Positions 25,425 to 40,600 of a stretch of 64,000 bases of DNA are shown piece after piece. Positions within the stretch are counted from its first letter, which is position 1. Each line of letters starts with the position of its first letter. Both the position numbers and the translations under genes were made by a program. The DNA comes from Lithospermum erythrorhizon (lineage: Eukaryota > Streptophyta > Magnoliopsida > Boraginales > Boraginaceae), in NCBI GenBank assembly GCA_019722365.1, contig JADFUC010000511.1, positions 1,674,001-1,738,000 of the forward strand, read 5' to 3'. Under the pieces are notes generated by a model. The model was not told where the DNA came from. It did no database searches and saw nothing but the letters and a program-made list of their open reading frames with translations.

Positions 25425-26040
25425 CGCTGATTATAGGCCTAATCTTAATCACCAAACCAAGCAAACAATGATAAATCTAATGTATAAATCATGGAAAAAT
25501 AAACGACACACAAATTTATACAGTTCCCCTCAACGTGAAAGCGCACGCCCGCCAAATCCACTAAAAACTAACTAAGTTTGCTATAATTACATAATGTTTG
25601 TGTAACATTCAATCGAAAGAATACTTTATAACTTAGTATTCTCTCACAACAAAGCCTCACAATATTATTAATTTGATGATTCAATAATATTCTCTCTCTA
25701 GAAGTTGTTTTGTATGTTAATTTTAAGAAGAAACTCCATAAAGAAAAGCACATCTATTTATGTGAAAACTTCTAGCCTAACTCGAGTCAAATAGGTAACA
25801 AAAGAGTCCAAACCGCCTCAATTCCCTACACTTCTCAAGCCCACCCATCGAGACCCCATCGCATTGCGGGGTCTCACGAGCCTCCCGACGAAGCCTCACA
25901 GCCTCGAATGCCCCCTATACGCAGCCCCTCAGCGAGATCGCACCCCATCGAGACCTCAGTCCGATGCCTCCCCTCGATGCCGACACTCTCAAGGCCAAAA
26001 ATGGTCTTCAACCCACATGATCGCCTCTCAAGACATCAAT
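25425..26040 (-). repeat. Copia 5' LTR
   Basis: Partner of 20870-21485, with the same order of shared blocks. Position next to the primer-binding-site-like sequence marks it as the 5' LTR. Confidence 0.8.
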
Positions 26041-26149
26041 CGACAAGGTTCGTTGGTTAGCTTTCAAGCCATGCGATTTAGAGGGCATATTGTGCTTTTG
26101 GTGGTCTTCAAGACCTGTAATTTAACAAATGTAAAAATTGACATCTTAT

Positions 26150-27790
26150 AATGACGGTTAAAAGGTTGCTTTTAGAAAATGCTCCTTATACTACTAAATA
26201 TACTTCATTTATTCAGAGAAGAGATTTTGAATGTATTTATACAAAAAATGGGTAACTTATATTCTAAAGAAATCGAGATGCAAAATTCCTTGTATACTAG
26301 TTGACGAATCACGCGATGAAGCAAAAAAAAGAAAGCAAATTATTATCGCTTTGAGATTTGTCATGTAGATGGATTTATAAGAGAACGATTTCTTGATTTG
26401 GTACGCGAAAAGATACTTCACATTTGCTTAATTTCAAAAAGGAATTATGCAAAAGTATTTTTCATACGGATTAGACGGTTGTTCCATTCTAGCTGAAGTG
26501 GTACATGCTAACTAATATGAGGAGAATGAATGGATTGCAAGCATTATTTTTGAAGGATTGTCCATATGCTTATTTTGTGCATTGTTTTGCTCATAGATTG
26601 TAACTTGCTTTGAAGTTGTCATTTCTTCAAGAAAAAATGTTAAAGTTGATGAATTTCGTAAATTTGATTTCTTACTGTATCATTATTATTTCATCATCTA
26701 AACGCCTAAGGATCACCACAAGAGGAAGTTTCTTCAAGTTCAACATTTGCTGAAGTTTCTCGTTGAACTCGGGAGACCGAAAAGAGGCAAATCGGGGACA
26801 CACTCAAGCCGCTGCAAGAGATACTCATTGAGTCTACATTTCTTTCACTTGTAGTTTTATTGAGATGTTCACGATCCTTATTAGTTCTAGAGAGACTATT
26901 ATAAATGATCCAAGGGTTAATTATCGCCAACGACGGGATGCTAATATAGCTTGTAAGCATGGCATCATTTGATTTTTGTCGATCTCAGATCCGTGAAACA
27001 AATTACGTATAACATTATCTACTTTGTCAAGCTCTTCAACAAAGATCTCAAGCATATCATAATGCATCTTCATTTAGTTTCATCTTCAAAAGTTATTATT
27101 CGTAAATCGAGAGACAGCGGATGTATTCTATTCCAAGAGTAAGCCTTTCTGTGTCAAACATGCGATAAAAGCTCTGTGATTTGAATGTTCCTATCATTCA
27201 CGCGAGCCAAATCCAAAACGGATATGACTCTCGAGGAATATTATAGAGTCGATATCTTCTCGTGACAATCGATAAAGAGTTAATGTAGCTTAAGTTAGTC
27301 GCTTAATGAGAATTTAATGGAACTATTGATTTGGCGTAATTTTTAGTTCCAAAAGATGGGTTCAAATCATTCATCGAATAAATTTAAGGTTATCGGTAGT
27401 TCTATCCTGCTGATTTTAAAGAACCACAGGTTATCTCTTTTGTAAAGCCCAACTGTAACATTTCATTATCGGCGCGCTGCAAAGGATAAAGTTAATTGCT
27501 ATACCTTTCAACCATAGCCTAGCTTTGTGCATTTCTATTGGCCCAACTGGTGAAGTCAAAGTGTACTTTCATTGACGATTAATCTGCCTCATTTTAACTC
27601 ATCCTATTTCTACCGCAAGTTCAGAGTTTAGCCTTTCAAATTTAAGATCAGGAAACAAGATTAAGTAATAAGATGGAAGACATGAATTCTTAGTCGATAG
27701 TTGCTATATTTATATTGAAAAGAGATCAATAAACGTTTCGATATAGATTCTCCTATCATCGAGATTTCAAGAATATGAAAAGTGTCGGTG
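26150..27790 (+). pseudogene. hAT-superfamily transposase relic (ZMYM1/DUF4371 type)
   Basis: Fragments in shifting frames match the plant zinc-finger MYM-type protein 1-like transposases. ENAPYTTKYTSFIQRE lies near 26175, IPCILVDES-like sequence near 26285, and RFVMDGFIRERFLDLV-like sequence near 26350. NMRRMNGLQALFLKDCPYAY followed by FVHCFAHRL is near 26515-26605. KELM-L-Y-RLNEN-MELLI near 27270-27330 is followed by the DGFKS block. MED...SCYIYIEKRS lies near 27670-27725. The order is that of the DUF4371 domain, RNase H-like core and hAT C-terminal region. Many stops and indels are present. It abuts the copia 5' LTR, so its N-terminal part may have been cut off by that insertion. No terminal repeats were recognised. 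Confidence 0.7.
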
Positions 27791-27799
27791 GTGTTTTAG

Positions 27800-28676
27800 T
27801 TTCTTTTTTTTTGCTCTTTTCATATTTATTCTTTTGACACTTACTGGATATGTAATATACTTTTTTTTGGCATTTTTGTTCTTTTTTGCATTTACTCGAT
27901 ATATACTTTTAATCGGTTAGCCCATCTCATTTTATGCTCAAGCTCCGCCACTGATTAATATGATAAGTTTGATTGAAATCAAATATGTATGTGTCAATCT
28001 ATAATATTCAATTTCTTAATTTTGAGCATCCTCAAACCAAGTCACACTACCAGCTTCTACTTGCTAAAACTACCCTTTTGTCTTCAAATGTGGGCCATAT
28101 ATATTTTGAAGGCACATTACATTAATTTTTCAAAAATTATTTTCACACACATAATTACGTTTGAAAATAGGTTTAGCTCCCACGCGTAGTAGGACTGTGA
28201 AGTACGACGATATTATGTTATTGAGACAAAGAATTGCGTTAGTAGGAACTTGAGTATTAAGTTAACATTATTACTATATAAATATTTCGTATTTACCTAT
28301 AAAATACTTTTGTGCTTAGCTACCCATATATTTTGGCTTTTGTTTTATTCAATACAATTTTCATTACTTCTATCATTCTTATTTCCAGAATTTATAAGAT
28401 AATGCATAACATGTCAGGCTTACAAATTAAGGAGTATAAACAATTTTAAATTCTGAGCCGAAATGTTTCAGAATCTGCGATCAAGTTTATAGCTTGCAAC
28501 TCATCAATGCGAGTTTATTTCAGTTAATTCACCGATACAAATAGATTATTGCAACTCCGTCGGTCTCTTCAGGGACCAAATAAAATTCTACCATGATACA
28601 AGAAAATTTTCATGGCCATCATAAAAGGGCTCTCAATCGATTATTGCTGATAACAGAGATCATTGTTTACTCATCA
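27800..28676. other. Intergenic and aminotransferase 3' region
   Basis: AT-rich. The part next to 28676 is the 3' UTR side of the minus-strand aminotransferase gene. No other coding or repeat signal was seen. Confidence 0.5.
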
Positions 28677-31983
<3,307 letters not shown>

Positions 31984-32091
31984 CAAACTTAAATCGATAT
32001 TTTTTAAGCTGTTGTATGCACGTTATATAATTATAGCAAGCCACATCTATTTCCGTCTTGGGTTGCGTAAACTTGTCTCAAACTATCACAT

Positions 32092-32099
32092 TATTTATA
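32092..32099 (-). promoter_or_regulatory. Probable TATA box of the aminotransferase gene
   Basis: The minus strand reads TATAAATA about 110 bases before the start codon. That would place transcription start near 32065 and give a leader of roughly 80 bases. Confidence 0.5.
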
Positions 32100-34552
32100 C
32101 TATCCAGTTCCACAAGACCGCACAATTCGAAAAACTAATCCTCACACATTTTTCATTTACCGTATCATCAAATAACTCCAATAACTTTTTAATCTAAATC
32201 AAAAATATTATACAGAATTTTTCATTTTCTATATTTTCCATAATAATAACATATATTCTAATTGTATATATTCTTTCTCTCTCCTTTTAAATTTTACAAA
32301 TGATTTATTAGTTTATAATTATATAATATTAATCTTCATATGATAATTAATAATAAAAATGTATTTATTAATAACTAATTTAATATTTTAATTATCATCA
32401 TAAACTAGTTTTCTAATATTTTATGTGAGGATTACATATTTCATTAATCTTATACTGCTCATTAATGTTCATTAATATCCATATTTTAATTTAAAATTTC
32501 AACGTAGAAAACGACATTACTAAACGTAGACCATTCTACATTTCAGATGTCGAAAAATTCAAAAAAAAGTACTAAAATTATTTTATTCATTTATTCAAAT
32601 GTATCAAAATTGCTAAAATGTTTTATTAACATTACTTAAAAGTTAAAAACATGTTTATATAATTGACATTACCGATTTTTATTGAGAAAACGCTACATAT
32701 TACCTAAATGCATCAAAGAAAAGAAAAGTATCAAAAATTATATAATTTATATTTTTGATTATTAACGAATCCATTAATAATAAAAGTTTTAATATTAATT
32801 TATAATATTATTATATTATTTCTATAATATTAAAAGAACACTAATATATGATATTGTTAACAAAAATAAAATATATGATAATTATGAAAAATATAATGAA
32901 TTTTAACCTAGTTTATATTTATAAATTTTTAAAAATAAAAATATTGATGATTGTTTTTTGTATTATTTTAAATTATTCTTTAAAAAATCAAATAGAAAAA
33001 ATGAGAAATTGTTTGTTGAACAACATGTGCATTTTCATCATATTATTTCTCTCTTCATCCGTGCATACCAAAAGCCACTCACTTTCCAATTTTTGCAACT
33101 CTCTCTCTTCCTTTTGCACAGATTATAATCTCATGCATCAAATCCCTCCTGTTATGAGAGATTAATGGGGACCAATCCTCCCCTGCTGTGGCTAGTCTAA
33201 TGTTTATCTTCAAATTACTACACTTTCACGATTATTTACGTTATTGCTTTTCTTACCGAGATTGTCGATTTGGAAAATAAGTTCGTTTCACCATCAAACA
33301 TACACATTTTTTAATTGTCGTTTTAACTACTTGCACTTGCACTTGCACTGTTGCACATAGATTAGTTAAAAAAAATAGTCAAAAATTATATTGAAAATGT
33401 AAAATGACAATCAATTAAAATAATATTATTGGTTGGTTGTTAATTTAAAAAGAAAATTACATTAAAAATGTAAAAATAGTACTCCGTATTTATTATGCTA
33501 AAACCATAACTATTTTCAAATAAATTTCTTTTTTAGAACCATAACTAAAAAATCTAAAATGATACTTGCTCAGATTTTTTTTATTTGATGTTTTAAACAT
33601 TTGTTAATAAAAAAGCTAAATCGACATGTATGTACTCAATTGATTTGCTAATTTCTCACTTTTTGATTAATGAATGTTCATCTCCTTATTTTTATTATTT
33701 TATATTGAAAATGAAGTGGACAATAAATTAAAAAATAAATAGAACTTTTATAAATATATGATATTAACATGAATAAAACTGAAAAAATTAGGTGAAATGC
33801 ATTAAAAGTGGGAATAATTAGTTCATTTATATAGATATATTACCCAAATTGGATGTAATATGATTTCATAATTAATACAAAAATTGAATATGGATTATAG
33901 GGACGGACCTTCAATAATCTTTTGTGAATATCCTACCTAAAAGACAAATAATGATTTTACTGAACGCTATGGGCGATCATGACATACTTAGCATAGCTGG
34001 TTTACGTAATCCTGCGATTAACCTTAACTTTTTTCAAAGATAAAGACGACGACGATTTAGAAACACGCGCCGATCAATCGAACATTCAGAAATACGGAAA
34101 TGGACAAGCCCGCTTAACCCCGATTATTATTATAATTTTTATTTTTATTTTTATTTTATTTTTGTTTTACATTTATTATTTATTATTTTGTTTTTATTTT
34201 TTTTATTATTATTATCATTTTATTATTATGCTTATTATTATTATTGTTTTTATATTATTATTTTGTATTATTTTTATTATTATTATTATAATAGAATAAT
34301 AATAAATTTTATATTAAGTGAAATGAAGAAAATTATGAAGGAGAAGTATGTAAATTTGGACTTTATCACTCGATTAAGAGGACAAAATAAATATAAATTT
34401 TAACTTAAAATCTCGTTAAGAATTTGATGTTAAATAATTGATTGAAGAAATAAACTTAATAAATTAATTAATTAATTAATTAAGTTTAAATACTCTAAAA
34501 GGTTCCTAGTTCAAATCTTAGCCCATATAATTTTGGCACTAGTCGTTGCCCC
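32100..34552. other. AT-rich intergenic region
   Basis: Very AT-rich DNA upstream of the aminotransferase gene. It includes a TTA/TTTTA-rich simple-sequence stretch at about 34120-34310 and an AATT run at 34461-34482. Short frames are chance products of low complexity. No gene or RNA was recognised. Confidence 0.55.
34461..34482. repeat. (TTAA)n microsatellite
   Basis: About five uninterrupted AATT units. Confidence 0.85.
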
Positions 34553-35681
34553 TGAACTATCGATTAATTTTCACCAGTCCTCGAACTATTAGTTCTTTTC
34601 GGCTACTTCGCCCTATATTATTATTCTTTTTGCCGCAGATTGACTCTAAATGACTATAATGCCCCCCTTATCAGAAGTGCGTAATGGTTAAGGAAGTTTC
34701 TTGAACAAGGATAAAACAATCATTTTGCTCCCTCTAAATTCACTATCTTCACGCTGTATATCGTTTCTCACATTATTCCTAATACTAAACTAAAATATAG
34801 AGGACACATTTAAAATATTTTATATAATTAGAATAAATCCTATCACTTTATTCTTCGACTTTAAAACAAAAATCTACGAAACTCTGCCTCAAGGGCGACA
34901 TCGTTAATCAACTTCGACCGCAGCACAGGTAAGAATGCTAAGTCCATTGTTTCAAACTCACGAACTCAAACGCTAAAAGAATCATAAGAAATGGTCAACC
35001 GTAAAACGCGGTTCCTCTTTCTTATTCATGAATTAATTAGCTTGTTCCTCAAACTCTGCTAATCAGTAGATACGACAAGGAACCTGCTTCAGACCACGAA
35101 TGTTTCGAGGCAATCGACCATCAAAACTGTGGAGATTTTGAGAGTACTCAATTTGGGTAATGATAGCTCCATTTCCACTTTCTCATCTCTCGTTTCCATT
35201 ACTTTCAATTCTCCAGGATTATTCTTGCTTAAACACACAATCTATAATCGCAAAAACTTGGAATAATATACCAAACTTAATCAAAAAGATCCAATTTTTA
35301 GCATTAAGAAACTTAATTATCAAAAACTTAACTGAAAAAACCTCAATTCCAACAACTTAAGTGCGAAAAAGATTCAATTTTTAGCACCAAAAAACATAAT
35401 TCCAATAAAGATGAAATTTTTTTCATCAAAATTGAAAACGTAGAATACAATACTTTGGCAGGGAAATGGCGAGTTTCTAAGAAAATGGGTAATGGGCTTA
35501 GATTCGAGAGGGTGGAAATCAGAATTGTCAGAACTGCAAGCGGGCAGCCATTAAAGTGTTTATGGATTTGAGAGTGAGCCGATTTTGGTAAAAGCTAGAG
35601 AATGGATTGGGTAGGCTAAGATGTGCTCACAGTAAGAAGCCGGGTAAAGCCAAAGCGGAGGTTTTATTTTAATTAGACCGA

Positions 35682-35889
35682 ATAACACAAAGATCATTAA
35701 CCTTTTGTTAATTTTTTGTACTTCGATCACCCTATTTAGATAATGCCTGCTTGGATCACTCAGCATTCCTCAATTCAAATTTAATTTTTGGTAACCCTAT
35801 GTGTTTTTGAGTTTATTTGTTTTTGGGGTGTTTTAAATATTTAAATGTATTATTATAGTCTTTTACCTATTAATATGTTATTAATCTAA
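35682..35889 (+). repeat. Long inverted repeat, left arm
   Basis: Reverse complement, with mismatches, of about 36739-36954. Matching blocks include 'atttagataatgc', 'attatagtctttt' with 'tacctat', and 'gttattaatc'. Confidence 0.75.
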
Positions 35890-36738
35890 CGCCTTCCACC
35901 CTCCAACCATCTTCTACCACAATCACCCTTTATCCCACCACCCTTCATCCAATTTCACCACTACCACCATCACTACTCACCCTACTGCCTCAATCCTTCC
36001 CTTAACGCTCTATCCCACCACCAACCCCTCTCACCCCCATCCCCCCCCTAAAAACCGGCACTGCACAACCCCTCGCCTCCCCCAAATTCCTCGATTACCT
36101 CTACCACCACCAACCGACAATCATTTTCTCGGGTCAACCCCACCACCCCAAACTCACTCCCAACCCAACCTCCAAAGCAGCACCCCTACTACCCCCCCAC
36201 CCCCAAACCATTTAACAAAGATTGGCATTTTTAGCAGTTAAGTTTAGTTTAATTCCGAGCATTGATGTGAATTTGGAGGTTGGTTTTTTTTTGTGCGTAT
36301 GTGCAAATTGATTTTTTTTTAAAGGTTCAAATTTATCTAATCTCGATGCTGCATGTGATTGATTTACGTGAAAAGATTAATTTTGCATGAAGGAGTTCGC
36401 TTTAACTGACATCTCGAAGTTTCAGGCGAGGTTTTGTTGATTTTGACGCGTAAGCACGCGTGGTCAGAAGTTGACTGTGCTGCTGATGATGAATGGAGTA
36501 TAGTGTTGCCGCTGACGAAAGGCTGTTTGGGGCGATATTTTCATGGAATTTGCAAATCTTGTTTAAGCCACATAAGTAGGCCCTATTTTGGGGGCGAGGG
36601 AGTGGCGGAGGGGGCGTAGGTCATGTGACGACAGGCAGCGGGGTTAATGGCAAATGGACGAGCAAGACGGGTGGTGGGCAGAGTCGACGGGCGGTGTTGA
36701 CGAGGGCGACGGGATGGGCATTGGGTCGAAAGCGGAGG

Positions 36739-36954
36739 AGGTTGGGGATTAATAGCATATTGATAGGTAAAAAGACTATAATACCCCTATTTAAATGTTT
36801 AAAAACGCCCTAAAACAAGTGATAATCACAAAAAACACACGGGCTTACAAAAAAAATTAGCTTAACTGAACGCGAGCGATCCAAAACCGCATTATCTAAA
36901 TACGAGCGATCAAGTGCAAAAATAGCAAAAGTTAGTGATCTTTTGGTGCTATAA
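36739..36954 (-). repeat. Long inverted repeat, right arm
   Basis: Partner of 35682-35889. The reverse complement shares the blocks 'gatcactaac', 'atttagataatgcgg', 'attatagtctttttacctat' and 'gctattaatc'. Confidence 0.75.
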
Positions 36955-36975
36955 TGAAAATTAATCGATAGTTCA

Positions 36976-39249
36976 TGAAAATCCAAATTGATTAGCCCAT
37001 AATCTTTTATGATTTTCTTTCCTTCTATTCTCTCCAAAATGAATACCCATATGAGAAAATGAATACCCCATATTAAAATGTTGCATTAGTCCATGACGGA
37101 TTACCTAATTATTTATCGAGTTTAATTAACGTGTTTAAGTAGCCAACAATAATACTCCCTCCAATTCAAAATGATTGACGTTTTGGTATCCGTGAGTAGT
37201 CGTGTCTAACGGACTGGGCTCAGCGGGCTGCCCAGGCCCGCCGCCTTTACCACTCCAAGGGCCATTCGGCCCCGACCCACAAACGGCTCCCCTGCCGCTT
37301 AAGAAGGGACGGATTGGGGCCAATGGATCAGCCCTGTGCCTCCCCGCTGCCTGAGCCCACCCAATATCGTGGGCATCGTCTGCCCGGTTCGAGGCCCCTT
37401 GTGCCTCTATTAACGCTGCATCTATTTCATAGACAAGCATTATCTTAATTAATGGTTTTTTCTGATATAAGCGTGGTACTGTTCCAAATAAACGGCACCT
37501 CGTTTATATAAGAAAAACTGCAGAATACAACTATATACCATGTGTTTTCCTAACACATTCACACTACAAGTCGACAACACTTAAACCCAACTTAAACTAA
37601 TACTAAAACCTGCTTAAAAACATTCACAACATATCAAACTACTGAGCAATTACATATTAAAATGTACAACAAATATAGTTAATAAGCAACACTAATAACA
37701 TAAACATTGTTCAAACGTACGATAATAATCTAAGCTTAAAACCAACAAGTTCAAACATAACATAAAATGTAAATCGTTCAAACATCAAAGTACATAAACA
37801 AAAACATGGTTCAAAAACCATAACATCATACATGAGAAAACATAAACACATTCATTCATGTGTTTCTTCAATGCTCTTCTTCTCTTTAATAGGCATCATC
37901 AAGAGGGCCGCCAGGAGGCATCATCCCTAGTCTCAAAAGGGCCGCTGCTGGTGGAGCTAAATGAAGCAATCCTTCAGCCGCGATTATGCATGCCACCCAG
38001 CATGGATCCTCATCAACGCCATCTCTTTCAACATCCTCTCCTTATTGTCCTTCATCACATCGACATCCGCTACAACCCGTTATCTCCGCTTTTCATCCCG
38101 CTCACTCTATTCTTCAATTGTATGTTCTACTCAGTAACGCTTCAAAAGATTAACTAGAATCTGTGGTTTCAACATCGGGCTCCTCTCGGTTGTCAAGCAT
38201 GGATGCCTCACTCAGGAACTCCGTGATCTCTCCCCGCCTGCATTTAGTGTACCCACCCGCCGAAAATAGAAGAGCTCTTCATTTTAAATATTTAAAAGCA
38301 TAGTTTGCAAAGTAAGACGTGAATACAGCTTAACTCGACTAACGACTTTTGAACTAATTAAATTAAACGCCATCAATCACAATGATTACATTAAATGAAT
38401 CATGTGACATAAAGTTCATAGTTTCCATATAAGCCAAAATATTAAAAGAAAAGTTCTCGTCAATTGGGGTAGCAATCGCTCAGGTACCACCCTCACACTC
38501 ACATCCTTAGTGATCTTACGACCTAACAAATGTCTGCTAGCAGCATGAGCGTTCTCCTCACTCCTAGCACCTTCCAAGGATGTAGCTCTTTTGCACCCAT
38601 GTTGCTTTTTGATTTTCACGCCGCCACAAAATGTCATTAAATCCATAAAGTTTTTTTCTCATTAGTAGGTCCCAGAAGTAGTAGACAGAGTTAATTATGG
38701 GTAGTTCATCCATACGATTATCATATTCTAGATTAACATAATTATTAGACATACTGCAGACTACCAATTTCACTTTGAATATTTTACCAAGATTACGCTT
38801 TTGATCCTATTAATTTAGAAGAACAAACATCATTACAATTAAAAAAAGACGATATAATAATTTCAACCAAGAGGAGTGCGTAAGATTGTAGATTGCAAAT
38901 CTAACAAACCCAATGCACTGAAAAGAATCCTTAGACTTCGATTGAATCTTTAGACTTCAATAAAATCTTAGACTTCAAAAACAAACAAGTAAATTAGTAT
39001 CAGAATTAAGCTTAGAAATTGATCATGTTGATTCGAGATCGCCAAGAATGATCGCCATAGTCACAGAAACGAAAGGAGGCGTTGTCCCCTTTATGTAGCC
39101 TCCATAATGTGGTACCACTTAGACTTGATGGAAGAAAACGAAGTAAGATCAAGAGTAGAATCACATTTTTAGTGTGTGTCAAACGTGAAACGCTTGAGGA
39201 AATTCTACCACGTTTAGTACAAATTTAGCCGTTTGGCGTAAACGGGGTG
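36976..39249. other. Intergenic with GC-rich island, probable transposon debris
   Basis: The segment 37195-37440 is much more GC-rich than its surroundings and is open for 101 codons on the minus strand (37135-37440). No protein family is recognisable. It follows 'actccctccaattcaaaatg' at 37154, a MITE-like end whose partner I could not find. 37850-38300 and 38410-38770 hold short frames without recognisable domains. I see no gene here. Confidence 0.45.
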
Positions 39250-39465
39250 CCGTTTCATCCAAACGGTAGACCGTGTGATCATAAAAGTTCATAAAAAGTA
39301 GCCGTTGGAAACTACCATGATACCGTTTCATCCGAACGGTACCATGTCTGATCATAAAATAAAAAGTAATTGGGTTGAAACTACCGTGGATACTGCTTTC
39401 ATCCAAACTACATTCACGGTGATAAAAAAAGTTCATAAAAGTAGCGGTTGAAAACTAATGGTATT
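39250..39465. repeat. Three tandem units of about 72 bp with a conserved hairpin
   Basis: Units begin at about 39250, 39323 and 39393. Each contains a version of CCGTTTCATCCAAACGG, then 'gatcataaaagttcataaaa' and 'gttgaaactac'. The first motif is a perfect 6-bp stem with a five-base loop; it decays in the third unit. A related motif recurs near 40160-40200. Confidence 0.75.
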
Positions 39466-40239
39466 TGCTTTCAAATTAAAACAAAATTAATGGTAACACA
39501 CGTGAGCAATTAACTAGTCAGCAGGAATTACCGCGGGTGTCGCTTCGCTCGAATCTGCAACCGCTTCAGAAAGGCAGGCGTGAGAAATCTTTTTTTTCGA
39601 TCTATAAATGTATTCATTTCTATGTTTAATAATCATGTTTAAGGCATGAACTTAGCAGCTATAATTGTTTCTTAGCATATTGTTCACTATGCCTAAGAGA
39701 AAGTTAATCCTGCAGGGTGCCATGTAAGAGGTTTTTCAAGATTATCAGATCTATCCGCCGAAGCGCCACGCTACTCTCCCGCCTTGCTCGAAAAGCCACA
39801 AATTTTTGTAGCCGCGCAGTTGTAAGCTAGCTTATGGACGATGAGCTTCATGATGCCAAGATTGAAATGGAAGTGCTCGAGGATGGTGACGAACCACATC
39901 ATGCGTTTTTCTATTTGCCTGACGGATAATGTCATTCTGCGGTAACGTCACAACATATTGCCGCCACTTTGTAACTTTCTGTGTTTCACCATGAAACGAC
40001 TAACGTAATCATTGCATCATATTTGTTGTCCGCTTGTACCTGCAGATAATTGTTGCGAAAAAACCTATTGTATCTTAAACTACCTATTTGAACTATTAAT
40101 AAAAAGTTATTTCATTAGAAATATTATTTGTTCAATTGGTCATCATTGTTCAAAATTTTAAGGTAATAAACGGTACACCGTTCAATCCAAACGTGGTACC
40201 GTTTAAACAAAAAAAAATTGTAAATACTACAAATCCGTG
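39466..40239. other. Intergenic, no gene recognised
   Basis: Mixed AT-rich and moderately GC-rich sequence. Short fragments such as 39690-39930 may be eroded transposon coding sequence, but no domain is identifiable. Confidence 0.4.
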
Positions 40240-40600
40240 GCTTTCATCGGGTCGGTCTGCCCGGTTTCAGTATTTTTCGAACTAAACCGACTGGCTCTGT
40301 TAATTTTCAGATTTTAACCAAACCGGTTCGTTCCACCCGTTCGGCTCTCGGCTTCGGTTTTGTTCGCCCGGTTATTTCACCCCGGTTATTTTCGGTTATA
40401 TATATAATATTTTTAATTTTTTTAAATTAAAATTCAATCGTCTGCCCCCGAACCGACGGTTCTCGGGAACCCGAACTGAATCCGGAATCCGAACCGAAAT
40501 ATTTTCGGTTTTATATTTTCGAACCTTAAATCGGCGTTCCGGGTTCTCCAATTTCGGTTATTTCGTTCGGTTCCGCCTGGCTCTGCCTTCGATTTGTATT
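40240..40600. mobile_element. CGGTT/CCGAA-rich non-autonomous element
   Basis: The left half is rich in 'cggtt' and 'ttcgg' and the right half in 'ccgaac' and 'aaccga', around an AT core near 40395-40435. This partial dyad symmetry is common in small non-autonomous hAT-like elements of plants. Precise termini and a target duplication were not found. Confidence 0.5.

Larger units (their letters stand above)
20870..26040 (-). mobile_element. Degenerate Ty1-copia LTR retrotransposon
   Basis: Two direct repeats of about 610 bp (20870-21485 and 25425-26040) enclose a 3.9-kb interior. A primer-binding-site-like sequence adjoins the right repeat, and all coding remnants read on the minus strand. 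The right repeat is therefore the 5' LTR. Domain order from right to left is GAG-pre-integrase, integrase, the copia-specific post-integrase segment, reverse transcriptase and RNase H, the normal copia order. The LTRs differ by many substitutions and small indels, so the insertion is old. Exact ends and a target duplication could not be fixed by eye. Confidence 0.85.
34553..36975. mobile_element. Mutator-like (MULE) foldback element
   Basis: A perfect 21-bp inverted repeat containing 'gaactatcgattaatttt' lies at 34553-34573 and, reverse-complemented, at 36955-36975. It is part of the '..cctgaactat..' type of end I associate with non-autonomous Mutator-like elements of plants. A second, longer inverted repeat of about 200 bp lies inside (35682-35889 with 36739-36954). 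No transposase was recognised. The interior is strikingly strand-biased: C-rich at 35890-36210 and G-rich at 36590-36740. The two layers of inverted repeats could be one element or two nested ones. Confidence 0.65.

Noticed and set aside
34188..34403. A 71-codon plus frame rich in tyrosine and leucine
   Set aside because: It arises from a TTA/TTTTA simple-sequence tract.
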